Assembly (NCBI GenBank): GCA_002426025.1
Contig: DINP01000084.1
Coordinates: 5,707-13,781, forward strand
Length of the DNA stretch: 8,075 bases
Direction: 5' to 3'
DNA from: Bacteroidales bacterium UBA5537
Lineage (GTDB): Bacteria > Bacteroidota > Bacteroidia > Bacteroidales > Lentimicrobiaceae
Position numbers and translations under genes: made by a program
In this document: one piece after another, positions 1 through 5,578 of the stretch
Numbering within the stretch: position 1 is the first letter of the stretch
Layout: every line of letters starts with the position of its first letter
The notes under the pieces: model-generated
Told to the model about the DNA's origin: nothing
The model's database searches: none
What the model saw: the letters and a program-made list of their open reading frames with translations, nothing else

Positions 1-699
1 ATGCTTGGCGGATTAGAAAATGCCCAGACACAAACCGTTGAAACTTCTGCAGCCGAAGATTCATTGGCAATGTTCGTTTCTGTTGTACTTGCTGATACCG
101 AAGAGGTATGGGCCCAGATATTTGAAAATTCAGGTCAGACCTATCGCCAGCCAAAGCTTGTGCTCTTCAGCGGACAGGTTCAGTCAGCCTGTGGGATGGC
201 GAGTGCTGCAAGCGGCCCGTTTTACTGCCCCGGCGACGAAAAAGTGTATATTGACCTGAGTTTCTGCAATGAGCTGAAAAACAGGCTTGGAGCACCCGGA
301 GATTTTGCCATTGCCTATGTGATTGCGCATGAAGTAGGGCATCACGTTCAGAACCTGCTTGGTGTGTTGGGCGATGTTCAGCAGCAGCGTCAAAGGATGC
401 CAGAGGTTGAAGCCAATAAGCTGACAGTTAAACTGGAATTACAGGCCGATTTTTATGCCGGAATATGGGCTTATCATGCTCAACGCAAGTTCGATATTCT
501 TGAACCCGGCGATATCGAAGAAGCCCTTGGAGCAGCATCGGCTGTAGGCGACGATCACCTTCAAATGCAATCTCAGGGAAGGGTTGTTCCCGATGCTTTT
601 ACCCACGGCACATCAGCCCAACGGATGAAATGGTTCAAAAAAGGATGGGATACCGGCGATCCGGGAGCTGGGGATACGTTTGGCAGAGGAGCTGTTTGA
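1..699 (+). CDS. ypfJ: Neutral zinc metallopeptidase, YpfJ family (5'-truncated)
   Basis: Predicted zinc-dependent peptidase of the YpfJ/KPN_02809 family; the physiological substrate is not known. Visible residues (numbered from base 1): an HExxH-type motif with H110, E111 and H114 within HEVGHHVQ, and a likely third zinc ligand E146 in ELQADFYAGIWA. Two cysteines (C64 and C76) flank the segment before the metal site. The family-typical C-terminal block HGTSAQR (202-208) is followed by WFKKGWDTGDPGAGDTF. Family members are usually about 280-300 residues and start with a charged segment and a membrane helix. Those are missing here, so the ATG at base 1 is almost certainly an internal Met codon and the gene begins upstream of the window. 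The C-terminus is intact (TGA at 697-699). It is convergent with the RNA methyltransferase gene. The family call is firm; the biological role is unknown. Confidence 0.9.
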   Translation: MLGGLENAQTQTVETSAAEDSLAMFVSVVLADTEEVWAQIFENSGQTYRQPKLVLFSGQVQSACGMASAASGPFYCPGDEKVYIDLSFCNELKNRLGAPGDFAIAYVIAHEVGHHVQNLLGVLGDVQQQRQRMPEVEANKLTVKLELQADFYAGIWAYHAQRKFDILEPGDIEEALGAASAVGDDHLQMQSQGRVVPDAFTHGTSAQRMKWFKKGWDTGDPGAGDTFGRGAV

Positions 700-701
700 T
701 T

Positions 702-736
702 AGTTAACAGTTAAAAGTGAACAGTTAACAGTTATC
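702..736. repeat. Five-unit degenerate heptamer tandem repeat (consensus AGTTAAC)
   Basis: Starting 2 nt after the metallopeptidase stop, five 7-bp units run without interruption: AGTTAAC (702-708), AGTTAAA (709-715), AGTGAAC (716-722), AGTTAAC (723-729) and AGTTATC (730-736). Units 1 and 4 are identical and the others each differ from consensus at one position. A period of 7 is not a multiple of three, and the array lies in a convergent intergenic gap, so it is not coding. It resembles in style the short tandemly repeated heptamers (STRR) described in cyanobacteria; any relation is inference. The function is unknown. Confidence 0.75.
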
Positions 737-901
737 TACCCTAAATATTATTTGGTTAAGGTTTCATTGTACTTCTTACATTCAATGGCTTCGCCGTTCA
801 AAGGATGAAGGGTTTAGTTATTTTGTTGATTTACCGCCAGCTGAGGACCATTGTTCTACCTTGTAAATCCTGTAGCAAGAATATTGCACTTTGTGACATT
901 T
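737..901. other. Convergent intergenic remainder, no clear terminator
   Basis: Between the heptamer array and the stop of the RNA methyltransferase gene I see no convincing intrinsic terminator. The best hairpin is at 784-798 (AATGGC, loop TTC, GCCGTT), 6 bp with one G-T wobble on the + strand, but no T-run follows it. The only other candidate element is the 22-codon ORF on the - strand at 831-899, listed separately. Confidence 0.5.
831..899 (-). CDS. Possible 22-aa peptide coupled to the upstream methyltransferase
   Basis: On the minus strand an ATG at 899-897, just 2 nt past the methyltransferase stop (904-902), opens a 22-codon frame ending in TAA at 833-831. The predicted product is MSQSAIFLLQ followed by DLQGRTMVLSWR. 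An AGGAG at 911-907 lies 7 nt upstream of this ATG, inside the last codons of the methyltransferase, which is ideal Shine-Dalgarno spacing and fits termination-reinitiation. Against it: the frame is very short, Bacteroidota rarely depend on Shine-Dalgarno pairing, and I recognise no homologue. It could also be degraded sequence. Low confidence. Confidence 0.22.
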   Translation of the reverse strand: MSQSAIFLLQDLQGRTMVLSWR

Positions 902-2110
902 TTATTCTCCTGAAGCCTCTGGAGCAGTATTTTCATCACCAGTCTGATACCTTGCCCGCTTGCTACCTGCATAAAGATCAAATCCGGCAAAGCGGCATTC
1001 CAACTGACCATTGAATAGGATGTATTTCTTCATTGGTTTCAGCCCGATCTTTTTTAATGCCATCAGGTCGGAACTGATTACCCAGGCTTGGTAGCCTTTG
1101 TATTTCTGTTTCAATACATCGCCCAGGTCCTGGTAAAGGCTGACAATATCTTCAACCTGAATCCGCTCACCATAAGGCGGGTTGGTAATCATTACGCCAC
1201 CACCTTCGGGTGGAGTCATATCCTGAAAAGACGATACTTTCAGACTGATATTTTTGGAGAGACTGGCCTGTTTCAGGTTGGCATAGGCCGATCTGAGGTT
1301 GTGTTCCGAAATATCGGAGCCAATAATTTTATGTTCAAACGTGCGCTGTTGTTCAAGAGCATCATTCTGGACCTCTTCCCAGAGTTCATCATCAAAATCC
1401 TTCCACCGCATAAAACCATATTCTTCGCGGAATTCACCGGCGGGAATATTCATAGCGATCATCGCAGCTTCAATCAGCAAAGTACCTGATCCACACATGG
1501 GATCAATAAAATTGGATTGACCATCCCAGCCACTAAGTAAAATCATTCCGGCTGCAAGCACTTCATTAAGGGGCGCTTCGGCATTCGAAACATGGTAGCC
1601 GCGCTTATGCAGAGACGCACCCGAACTATCGAACGAAACACTGACTTCGTCCTTGTAAATGTGAACATTTATCCTGAAATCAGGATTATCAATGTCAACT
1701 GATGGCCGCTCGCTTGTTTTCTCCCTGAACCTGTCAACAATCGCATCTTTAGCTCTGAGCGAAACATAATGCGAATGTGTAAAAACCGAACTTGTAACAG
1801 TGGAATTTATAGCGATGGTATTGCCGTTGCCGAGATAGTCTTCCCAGCGGATTGATTTGATTTCTGTATATAGATCCTGCTCCGTTTCAATACTGAAATG
1901 AGAAATGGGAACCAGTATCCGCAAAGCAGTTCTGCAACGGTAGTTTGCTGCATACAAAAGTTTTTTATCCCCCTCGAATGCAACGGCACGGTTCAGGAGC
2001 TCAATGTTTTTTGCTCCAAGTTCCCGCAATTCTCCGGCAAGGATTTCTTCGAGACCGGCAGGTGATTTGGCCAGCATTTTTATACTATTATTTCCGGGTT
2101 GCATTGCCAT
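902..2110 (-). CDS. THUMP-domain class I SAM-dependent RNA methyltransferase (YpsC/RlmL-type)
   Basis: Predicted rRNA guanine-N2 methyltransferase. In E. coli the RlmL half of RlmKL makes m2G2445 in 23S rRNA; the exact target here is inferred only. Layout over 402 residues: an N-terminal ferredoxin-like/THUMP RNA-binding region (about 10-165), the linker motif LHKRGYH (167-173), then a Rossmann-fold methyltransferase domain. The SAM-binding motif I is DPMCGSGTLLIEAA (203-216). An acidic motif follows in IIGSDIS (262-268), and the catalytic NPPYGER lies at 310-316. This is the stand-alone form, without the RlmK half fused in E. coli. The C-terminal tail (about 383-402) is polar and likely disordered. 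ATG at 2110 is used; a second in-frame ATG two codons later (2104) is equally possible, as no Shine-Dalgarno separates them. The 21-nt gap from the thioesterase gene suggests co-transcription. Confidence 0.92.
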   Translation of the reverse strand: MAMQPGNNSIKMLAKSPAGLEEILAGELRELGAKNIELLNRAVAFEGDKKLLYAANYRCRTALRILVPISHFSIETEQDLYTEIKSIRWEDYLGNGNTIAINSTVTSSVFTHSHYVSLRAKDAIVDRFREKTSERPSVDIDNPDFRINVHIYKDEVSVSFDSSGASLHKRGYHVSNAEAPLNEVLAAGMILLSGWDGQSNFIDPMCGSGTLLIEAAMIAMNIPAGEFREEYGFMRWKDFDDELWEEVQNDALEQQRTFEHKIIGSDISEHNLRSAYANLKQASLSKNISLKVSSFQDMTPPEGGGVMITNPPYGERIQVEDIVSLYQDLGDVLKQKYKGYQAWVISSDLMALKKIGLKPMKKYILFNGQLECRFAGFDLYAGSKRARYQTGDENTAPEASGE

Positions 2111-2131
2111 TTGATTATTGATTAAAGTGAA

Positions 2132-2536
2132 TTAAAGATGCAATTTAGCCGACTGATTCAGCTTTTCCATAAACCGATCGGCTTCAACTATGTATCGGTG
2201 ATGTGTACCCTCCCCTATCAATCCGGCTTCATCGCGGGCGCTGATTTTAAAAACCAGTCTCTTCCCATCAACTGACAACAATTCAGAATTGCAATAAACC
2301 TTCATCCCGACAGGGGTAGCTTTAACATGCTTCACGTTGATTTCTGTACCCAGCGTAATATATCCCTGCGTCAATTGCTCCTGAATGCTAAGTTGAGCAG
2401 TTTTTTCCATCAGTCCAATCATAGCAGGAGTGGCAAAAACCTCAATCAGTCCCGATCCAAAATTAACTGCCGTATCTGTTAACTGAACAATTATTTCCTG
2501 ATAACCTACAGTTGCAGGCTTTATATCAAATTCCAT
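2132..2536 (-). CDS. FlK-like hotdog-fold acyl-CoA thioesterase
   Basis: A 134-residue single-domain hotdog protein of the fluoroacetyl-CoA thioesterase-like (FlK) group, predicted to hydrolyse a short acyl-CoA in the cytoplasm. The core VFATPAMIGLMEKTA (33-47), GTEINVKHVKATPVGM (63-78) and the C-terminal GEGTHHRYIV block are family hallmarks. T36, E44 and H70 have the same mutual spacing as the FlK catalytic triad T42/E50/H76, and G63 would match FlK G69. By that offset the FlK gate residue Phe36 would be L30 here. This argues against fluoroacetate specificity and for a general or unknown acyl-CoA substrate; that comparison is from memory and is inference. The gene sits 62 nt after osmC and 21 nt before the methyltransferase gene in the same direction. 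Family call firm, substrate unknown. Confidence 0.88.
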   Translation of the reverse strand: MEFDIKPATVGYQEIIVQLTDTAVNFGSGLIEVFATPAMIGLMEKTAQLSIQEQLTQGYITLGTEINVKHVKATPVGMKVYCNSELLSVDGKRLVFKISARDEAGLIGEGTHHRYIVEADRFMEKLNQSAKLHL

Positions 2537-2561
2537 GGTGCAAGACTTATGCGTATAAATT

Positions 2562-2569
2562 CAAAGTTG
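2562..2569 (-). promoter_or_regulatory. Possible -7 box for the thioesterase gene within a 14-bp palindrome
   Basis: The minus strand reads CAACTTTG, one mismatch from the Bacteroidota -7 consensus TAnnTTTG, 25 nt upstream of the thioesterase ATG (2536). It lies inside a perfect inverted repeat at 2559-2572 (ATTCAA, AG, TTGAAT). No -33 TTTG is seen at the usual distance. This could be a secondary promoter inside an osmC-thioesterase-methyltransferase transcript, or chance in AT-rich DNA. Confidence 0.3.
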
Positions 2570-2598
2570 AATGTCTTAAAATCATTTTGACTAACGAA

Positions 2599-3006
2599 TC
2601 AGAAGTTAAAAATCACCGTCTGTTTCAAACCGGCTGAAAGGCTTTGGGAAACAGGACATGTTTCAGCACATTTCCTGATTATTTTCTTCTCTTTTTCTGA
2701 GTAGCTATTGGCCGGAAAGTCAAGCTCAACAATAACTTCACTCACCCGTCTTGGATCGGAAGCCATAATTTTGGTGACTCTTGCTTTGGTGCCGTCAATA
2801 CTGAAACCGTGCGTATTTGCTGCAATGCCCATAATTGTAATCATACACAATCCGAGCGAAGTAGCCATCAAATCAGTTGGTGAAAAAGCCGAACCTTTAC
2901 CGTTATTGTCAACAGGGGCATCGGTTATAAAAGACTGGCCTGATTTGGAATGCGTTGCGCGCAACTGCAGATCGCCGATATATTCGAGTTCGGAAGTAAT
3001 TGCCAT
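2599..3006 (-). CDS. OsmC family thiol peroxidase-like protein
   Basis: A 135-residue OsmC/Ohr superfamily protein, predicted to reduce organic or other hydroperoxides with an active-site cysteine in the cytoplasm. Landmarks: the N-terminal strands (MAITSELEYIGDLQLRAT), the helix segment SPTDLMATSLGLCMITIMGIAA (42-63, split here only by its conserved C54), and the C-terminal CPVSQSL (117-123). C54 and C117 correspond to the peroxidatic and resolving cysteines of the family. C113 is an extra cysteine four residues before C117. Length is normal for the small OsmC group. The gene has its own TAnnTTTG box and follows the terminator of the small cysteine protein, so it probably begins a new transcript that may continue into the thioesterase and methyltransferase. 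OsmC versus the closely related YhfA-like branch cannot be settled by eye. Confidence 0.92.
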   Translation of the reverse strand: MAITSELEYIGDLQLRATHSKSGQSFITDAPVDNNGKGSAFSPTDLMATSLGLCMITIMGIAANTHGFSIDGTKARVTKIMASDPRRVSEVIVELDFPANSYSEKEKKIIRKCAETCPVSQSLSAGLKQTVIFNF

Positions 3007-3025
3007 AAATTTTCTGATTTTTGCG

Positions 3026-3033
3026 CAAAGTTA
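3026..3033 (-). promoter_or_regulatory. Bacteroidota -7 box (TAACTTTG) of osmC
   Basis: The minus strand reads TAACTTTG, a full match to TAnnTTTG, 19 nt upstream of the osmC ATG (3006). A start site about 7 nt downstream would leave a leader of roughly 12 nt. No TTTG -33 element is present at 17-23 nt, where the sequence is occupied by the neighbouring terminator hairpin. Confidence 0.6.
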
Positions 3034-3045
3034 GCACTTAAAACA

Positions 3046-3071
3046 AAAAACCCCGCCGAAGCAGGGTTTTT
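3046..3071 (-). terminator. Intrinsic terminator with UUCG tetraloop
   Basis: On the minus strand the RNA would read AAAAACCCUGC, UUCG, GCGGGGUUUUU. This gives an 11-bp stem with one U-G wobble, closed by C(UUCG)G, a very stable tetraloop, and ends in a U-run of six. Read on the plus strand the wobble becomes a C-A mismatch, so the structure favours minus-strand termination. It starts 16 nt after the stop of the small secreted protein gene (3088) and separates it from osmC. Confidence 0.88.
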
Positions 3072-3087
3072 ATAATTTGAGTTAAGC

Positions 3088-3393
3088 TTACTTGGTGTCG
3101 GGTGCTGGCATTGCTTCAGCCGACTCGGCTTTTTTGCTGCCACATTCGCTGGAAGCTTTTGCAGATTTATCGCAGGATTTGCTGCAACTACCTGATGTAG
3201 CCGACTTAGCTGATGTTGAAACCGCACTTGATTTGGATTTCTTGTCCTTCTTGGTACCATCGGCTTTAGGGTCTTTGTCGAAAGAGATTGAAGTGCTGTA
3301 AACATTTTCGGCAACAGCCATAGCGTTAAGGCTTTCGCCAGCATATGCCAGTACAAATACGAATACAGATAATGCAATTACTATTTTTTTCAT
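3088..3393 (-). CDS. Small secreted Ser/Lys/Ala-rich protein with three cysteines, unknown function
   Basis: I do not recognise the family. The 101-residue product starts with a clear Sec signal peptide: MKK, a hydrophobic stretch IVIALSVFVFVLAYA (4-18), and cleavage likely after Ala18 or Ala24. The mature part is low-complexity and hydrophilic. A Lys/Asp/Ser run (about 39-56) is followed by a Ser/Ala/Lys region holding C70, C74 and C84 in CSKSC and SSEC contexts. There are no aromatic residues after about position 38, so a compact hydrophobic core is unlikely. A disulfide, a metal site or lipid-free tethering are possible but unproven. Support for a real gene: the signal peptide, a TAnnTTTG box 25 nt upstream of the ATG, and a strong terminator 16 nt after the stop. 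It is transcribed alone and divergently from the kinase operon, sharing with it the GTTAA repeat region. Confidence 0.82.
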   Translation of the reverse strand: MKKIVIALSVFVFVLAYAGESLNAMAVAENVYSTSISFDKDPKADGTKKDKKSKSSAVSTSAKSATSGSCSKSCDKSAKASSECGSKKAESAEAMPAPDTK

Positions 3394-3417
3394 GTTGTTA
3401 TGTTTTTAGTTAGATCA

Positions 3418-3425
3418 CAAATGTA
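3418..3425 (-). promoter_or_regulatory. Bacteroidota -7 box (TACATTTG) of the small cysteine protein gene
   Basis: The minus strand reads TACATTTG, a full match to TAnnTTTG, with 24 nt between the box and the ATG at 3393. A start about 7 nt downstream (near 3411) gives a leader of about 18 nt. No -33 TTTG is found at the normal distance. Instead the first GTTAA repeat (3446-3453) lies there, which would suit an activator-dependent promoter. Confidence 0.6.
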
Positions 3426-3445
3426 CAACCCCATCGGACAGTTTA

Positions 3446-3485
3446 TTGTTAACAAGGCGTTAATTACTGTTAATGGCTTGTTAAA
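3446..3485. promoter_or_regulatory. Four helically phased GTTAA direct repeats, probable response-regulator operator
   Basis: Four 8-bp direct repeats share the core GTTAA: TTGTTAAC (3446-3453), GCGTTAAT (3457-3464), CTGTTAAT (3467-3474) and TTGTTAAA (3478-3485). Their starts are 11, 10 and 11 bp apart, about one helical turn each. OmpR/PhoB-family regulators are known to bind tandem direct repeats with about 11-bp spacing, so four boxes could hold two dimers. The array lies between two divergent -7 boxes, both lacking a normal -33 element; the outer repeats fall roughly 40-46 bp upstream of each inferred start site. The first repeat is also part of the palindrome TTGTTAACAA (3446-3455). The repeats are directly visible; binding by the regulator encoded at 4837-5574 is inference. 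Confidence 0.6.
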
Positions 3486-3513
3486 ATCATAAGGATACAG
3501 TCAGTGAATAAGT

Positions 3514-3521
3514 TACCTTTG
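3514..3521 (+). promoter_or_regulatory. Bacteroidota -7 box (TACCTTTG) of the kinase operon
   Basis: TACCTTTG fully matches TAnnTTTG and ends 18 nt before the ATG at 3540, giving a predicted leader of about 12 nt. No TTTG occurs 17-23 nt upstream; the GTTAA array ends 28 nt upstream instead. This box also decides the kinase start: the longer in-frame ATG at 3504 lies upstream of it and would not be on the transcript. Confidence 0.6.
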
Positions 3522-3539
3522 CACAATCATCACAATAGA

Positions 3540-4868
3540 ATGAAAAAGAAAACGATAGCACTGCTGATTATTCTGACTTCTGTTTCGCTGGTTGGCGTTA
3601 TTCTTATACAATTATACTGGGTAAGAAACGGCATGAAGCTGCAGGAAGAGCAATTTGACAACAAGGTGAAAGTTACCTTGAAAAGCGTGGTAAACCGCAT
3701 GTTCGACCAGCGCGACTTCGAACCGGTTGACCCATCGGTTTGCGGTGAGCATTGCGATCGCCGCACATTACAGATTCTGTCGGCAATTAACCCGGTGCGC
3801 CTCGATTCGCTTATGCGCGAAGAGTTTGGTGGTATGAAAATAACCCGCGAATATGCCTGGGGCGTTTTTAATCCAAAATCATCAAAAATAATATCGGGCA
3901 ACGCAGGTCGCTATAAGTCGGAGTTACTGAAAACAAATCATTCTGTTTCGCTTTCGTGCCTTTACAGAAGTGAGCAGTTGATGCTTGGCGTTTATTTCCC
4001 CGGGGAGCGTGGTGTGTTGTGGAGTAGAATTTTTCCGTGGTTACTCCTCTCGTTTTTCCTTCTGGCAGTGATGATCTCAGCTTTTTCGTATATTATTTTC
4101 TCCTTCCTGAAGCAGAAAAAGCTTTCGGAAATGAAAACCGATTTTGTCAACAATATGACCCACGAGTTTAAAACACCAATATCAACAATATCGCTGGCAA
4201 GCGAAATGCTGCTAAACCCGGTGGTAAACGAATCGGTTGAACGCACACGACGCTACGCTCATATTATTTTTGACGAAAACCTTCGCCTGAAACACCAGGT
4301 AGATCAGGTGTTGCAGATTGCTGTGCTCGATAAAGGCGGATTTCATCTGAAAAAGAAACATTTTGATGCCCATGAGGCCATTTATAGTTGCCTGAAAAGT
4401 TTTGAACTTACTGTAAGGGATCTGGGAGGCTTCCTCAATTTTAAGCCCGAAGCTACTGAGCACCGGATATTTGCCGATGAGAACCATTTTAAAAACATCA
4501 TCAACAACCTGCTCGACAATGCTGCAAAATATTCGGGCAGTTATCCTGAAATTCAGGTCATCACCAAAAACAATAATGGAATGTTGGTTGTTGAGGTGTA
4601 TGACAAAGGCATTGGTATAAGCCCCGAGAACCAAAAACACATTTTCAGGAAACTCTACAGGGTACCAACCGGAAATGTTCACGATGTTAAAGGTTTTGGG
4701 CTTGGTTTATACTATGTTAAGGCAATTGTTGAAGCCCACAATGGTTTTGTTAATGTAAAAAGCGAGTTACGGAAAGGAAGTACTTTTGAAATCCATTTGC
4801 CTGTTGAGCTAAGTAGCGAACCTATAAACGAAATACATGAGCCTGAAAGCCAAGATATTACTGGTTGA
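3540..4868 (+). CDS. Sensor histidine kinase, RprX/PhoR-like
   Basis: Inner-membrane sensor kinase of 442 residues; likely phosphorylates the regulator encoded next. Order: TM1 (about 5-26); an extracytoplasmic domain (about 27-163) with no family I can name but with C68 and C72 in CGEHC plus C140; TM2 (about 165-189). The dimerisation/phosphoacceptor helix follows almost directly, with H208 in NNMTHEFKTP and no visible HAMP domain. The HATPase domain shows the N box NNLLDNAAKYS (322-332), G1 box DKGIGI (355-360) and G2 box GFGLGL (385-390), so it looks catalytically complete. An in-frame ATG at 3504 would add twelve polar residues, but it precedes the -7 box; 3540 gives a normal MKKK start before TM1. 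The 3' end overlaps the regulator gene by 32 bp, implying translational coupling. The signal is unknown; the paired cysteines permit redox or metal sensing. Confidence 0.92.
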   Translation: MKKKTIALLIILTSVSLVGVILIQLYWVRNGMKLQEEQFDNKVKVTLKSVVNRMFDQRDFEPVDPSVCGEHCDRRTLQILSAINPVRLDSLMREEFGGMKITREYAWGVFNPKSSKIISGNAGRYKSELLKTNHSVSLSCLYRSEQLMLGVYFPGERGVLWSRIFPWLLLSFFLLAVMISAFSYIIFSFLKQKKLSEMKTDFVNNMTHEFKTPISTISLASEMLLNPVVNESVERTRRYAHIIFDENLRLKHQVDQVLQIAVLDKGGFHLKKKHFDAHEAIYSCLKSFELTVRDLGGFLNFKPEATEHRIFADENHFKNIINNLLDNAAKYSGSYPEIQVITKNNNGMLVVEVYDKGIGISPENQKHIFRKLYRVPTGNVHDVKGFGLGLYYVKAIVEAHNGFVNVKSELRKGSTFEIHLPVELSSEPINEIHEPESQDITG

Positions 4869-5574
4869 AGATGATCCAAATCTGAGTGCGGTCCTTTGCG
4901 ACTACCTCGAAATGCTCGGATATATCACCACACTGGCTGCTGATGGGGATGAAGGATTGAAAACCTTTAACAAAGGTCGGTTCGACCTGTGTATTCTCGA
5001 TGTTATGTTGCCGCGAAAGGATGGTTTCAGTCTTGCTGCTGATATCCGAAAGATAAATGATCAGGTGCCCATCGTTTTCCTCACCGCCCGTAACCTGAAC
5101 GATGACCGAATCAGCGGTTTCAGGGCCGGTTGCGACGATTATATAACCAAACCGTTCAGCAGCGAAGAGCTGGCACTGCGCATCGAAGCCATTCTGAAAC
5201 GTTGTATGAACCGTGGAATGAGGCCTCAAAACAGTGTGATCAGTATCGGGAAATACAGTTTTGATTCAACCAACCTGTTGCTTACCCTAAACGGTTCTGA
5301 GCAGAAACTTACACCCAAAGAGGCTTCATTGCTTAAATTGCTATGCAACTACCGCAACAACCTGCTCCCCCGCGACACCGCCCTGAAAGAGATCTGGGGC
5401 GATACCGATTATTTTATCGGCAGAAGCATGGATGTTTTTATAGCGCGGCTCAGAAAATACCTGAGTCACGATCCCGATGTTGTGATTCAGAATGTACATG
5501 GATCGGGGTTTAAACTCGAAGTTAAGGATGGACCTTCAGAAGATACTACAGACGACAACGAACTAAAGGACTGA
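4837..5574 (+). CDS. OmpR/PhoB-family response regulator, RprY-like
   Basis: A 245-residue DNA-binding response regulator, partner of the upstream kinase. Receiver domain (about 5-122): acidic pocket E11/D12/D13, phosphoacceptor D55 in LDVMLP, switch T83 in FLTAR, and K105 in ITKPF, all the expected residues. C-terminal winged helix (about 134-229): KLTPKEASLLKLL starts the transactivation helix, GRSMDVFIARLRKYL (195-209) is the recognition helix, and NVHGSGFKL (219-227) is the wing hairpin. A short acidic tail (about 231-245) follows. The receiver resembles Bacteroidota RprY, known from Bacteroides and Porphyromonas, but orthology was not tested. The start lies inside the kinase gene (32-bp overlap), and the pyrophosphohydrolase begins 4 nt after its stop. 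Phased GTTAA repeats ahead of the operon are a plausible target, suggesting autoregulation. Confidence 0.94.
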   Translation: MSLKAKILLVEDDPNLSAVLCDYLEMLGYITTLAADGDEGLKTFNKGRFDLCILDVMLPRKDGFSLAADIRKINDQVPIVFLTARNLNDDRISGFRAGCDDYITKPFSSEELALRIEAILKRCMNRGMRPQNSVISIGKYSFDSTNLLLTLNGSEQKLTPKEASLLKLLCNYRNNLLPRDTALKEIWGDTDYFIGRSMDVFIARLRKYLSHDPDVVIQNVHGSGFKLEVKDGPSEDTTDDNELKD

Positions 5575-5578
5575 AAAA

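Noticed and set aside
784..798. Hairpin AATGGC-TTC-GCCGTT as a terminator for the metallopeptidase
   Set aside because: Only 6 bp with a G-T wobble and no following T-run, so an intrinsic terminator call is not justified.
1088..1489. 133-codon plus-strand frame inside the methyltransferase gene
   Set aside because: Antisense shadow of a gene with intact THUMP, SAM-binding and NPPYGER motifs; no domain or promoter supports it.
2925..3377. 150-codon minus-strand frame overlapping the small secreted protein and the osmC start
   Set aside because: It runs through the UUCG terminator and into osmC in another frame, has no recognisable domain, and competes with a frame that has a clear signal peptide, promoter box and terminator.
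3446..3455. Palindrome TTGTTAACAA as a stand-alone dimer operator
   Set aside because: It contains the first of four same-direction GTTAA repeats; the phased direct-repeat reading explains more of the region, though a palindrome-binding protein cannot be excluded.
4212..4682. 156-codon minus-strand frame inside the kinase gene
   Set aside because: Antisense shadow over the phosphoacceptor and ATPase domains, which are fully conserved on the other strand.
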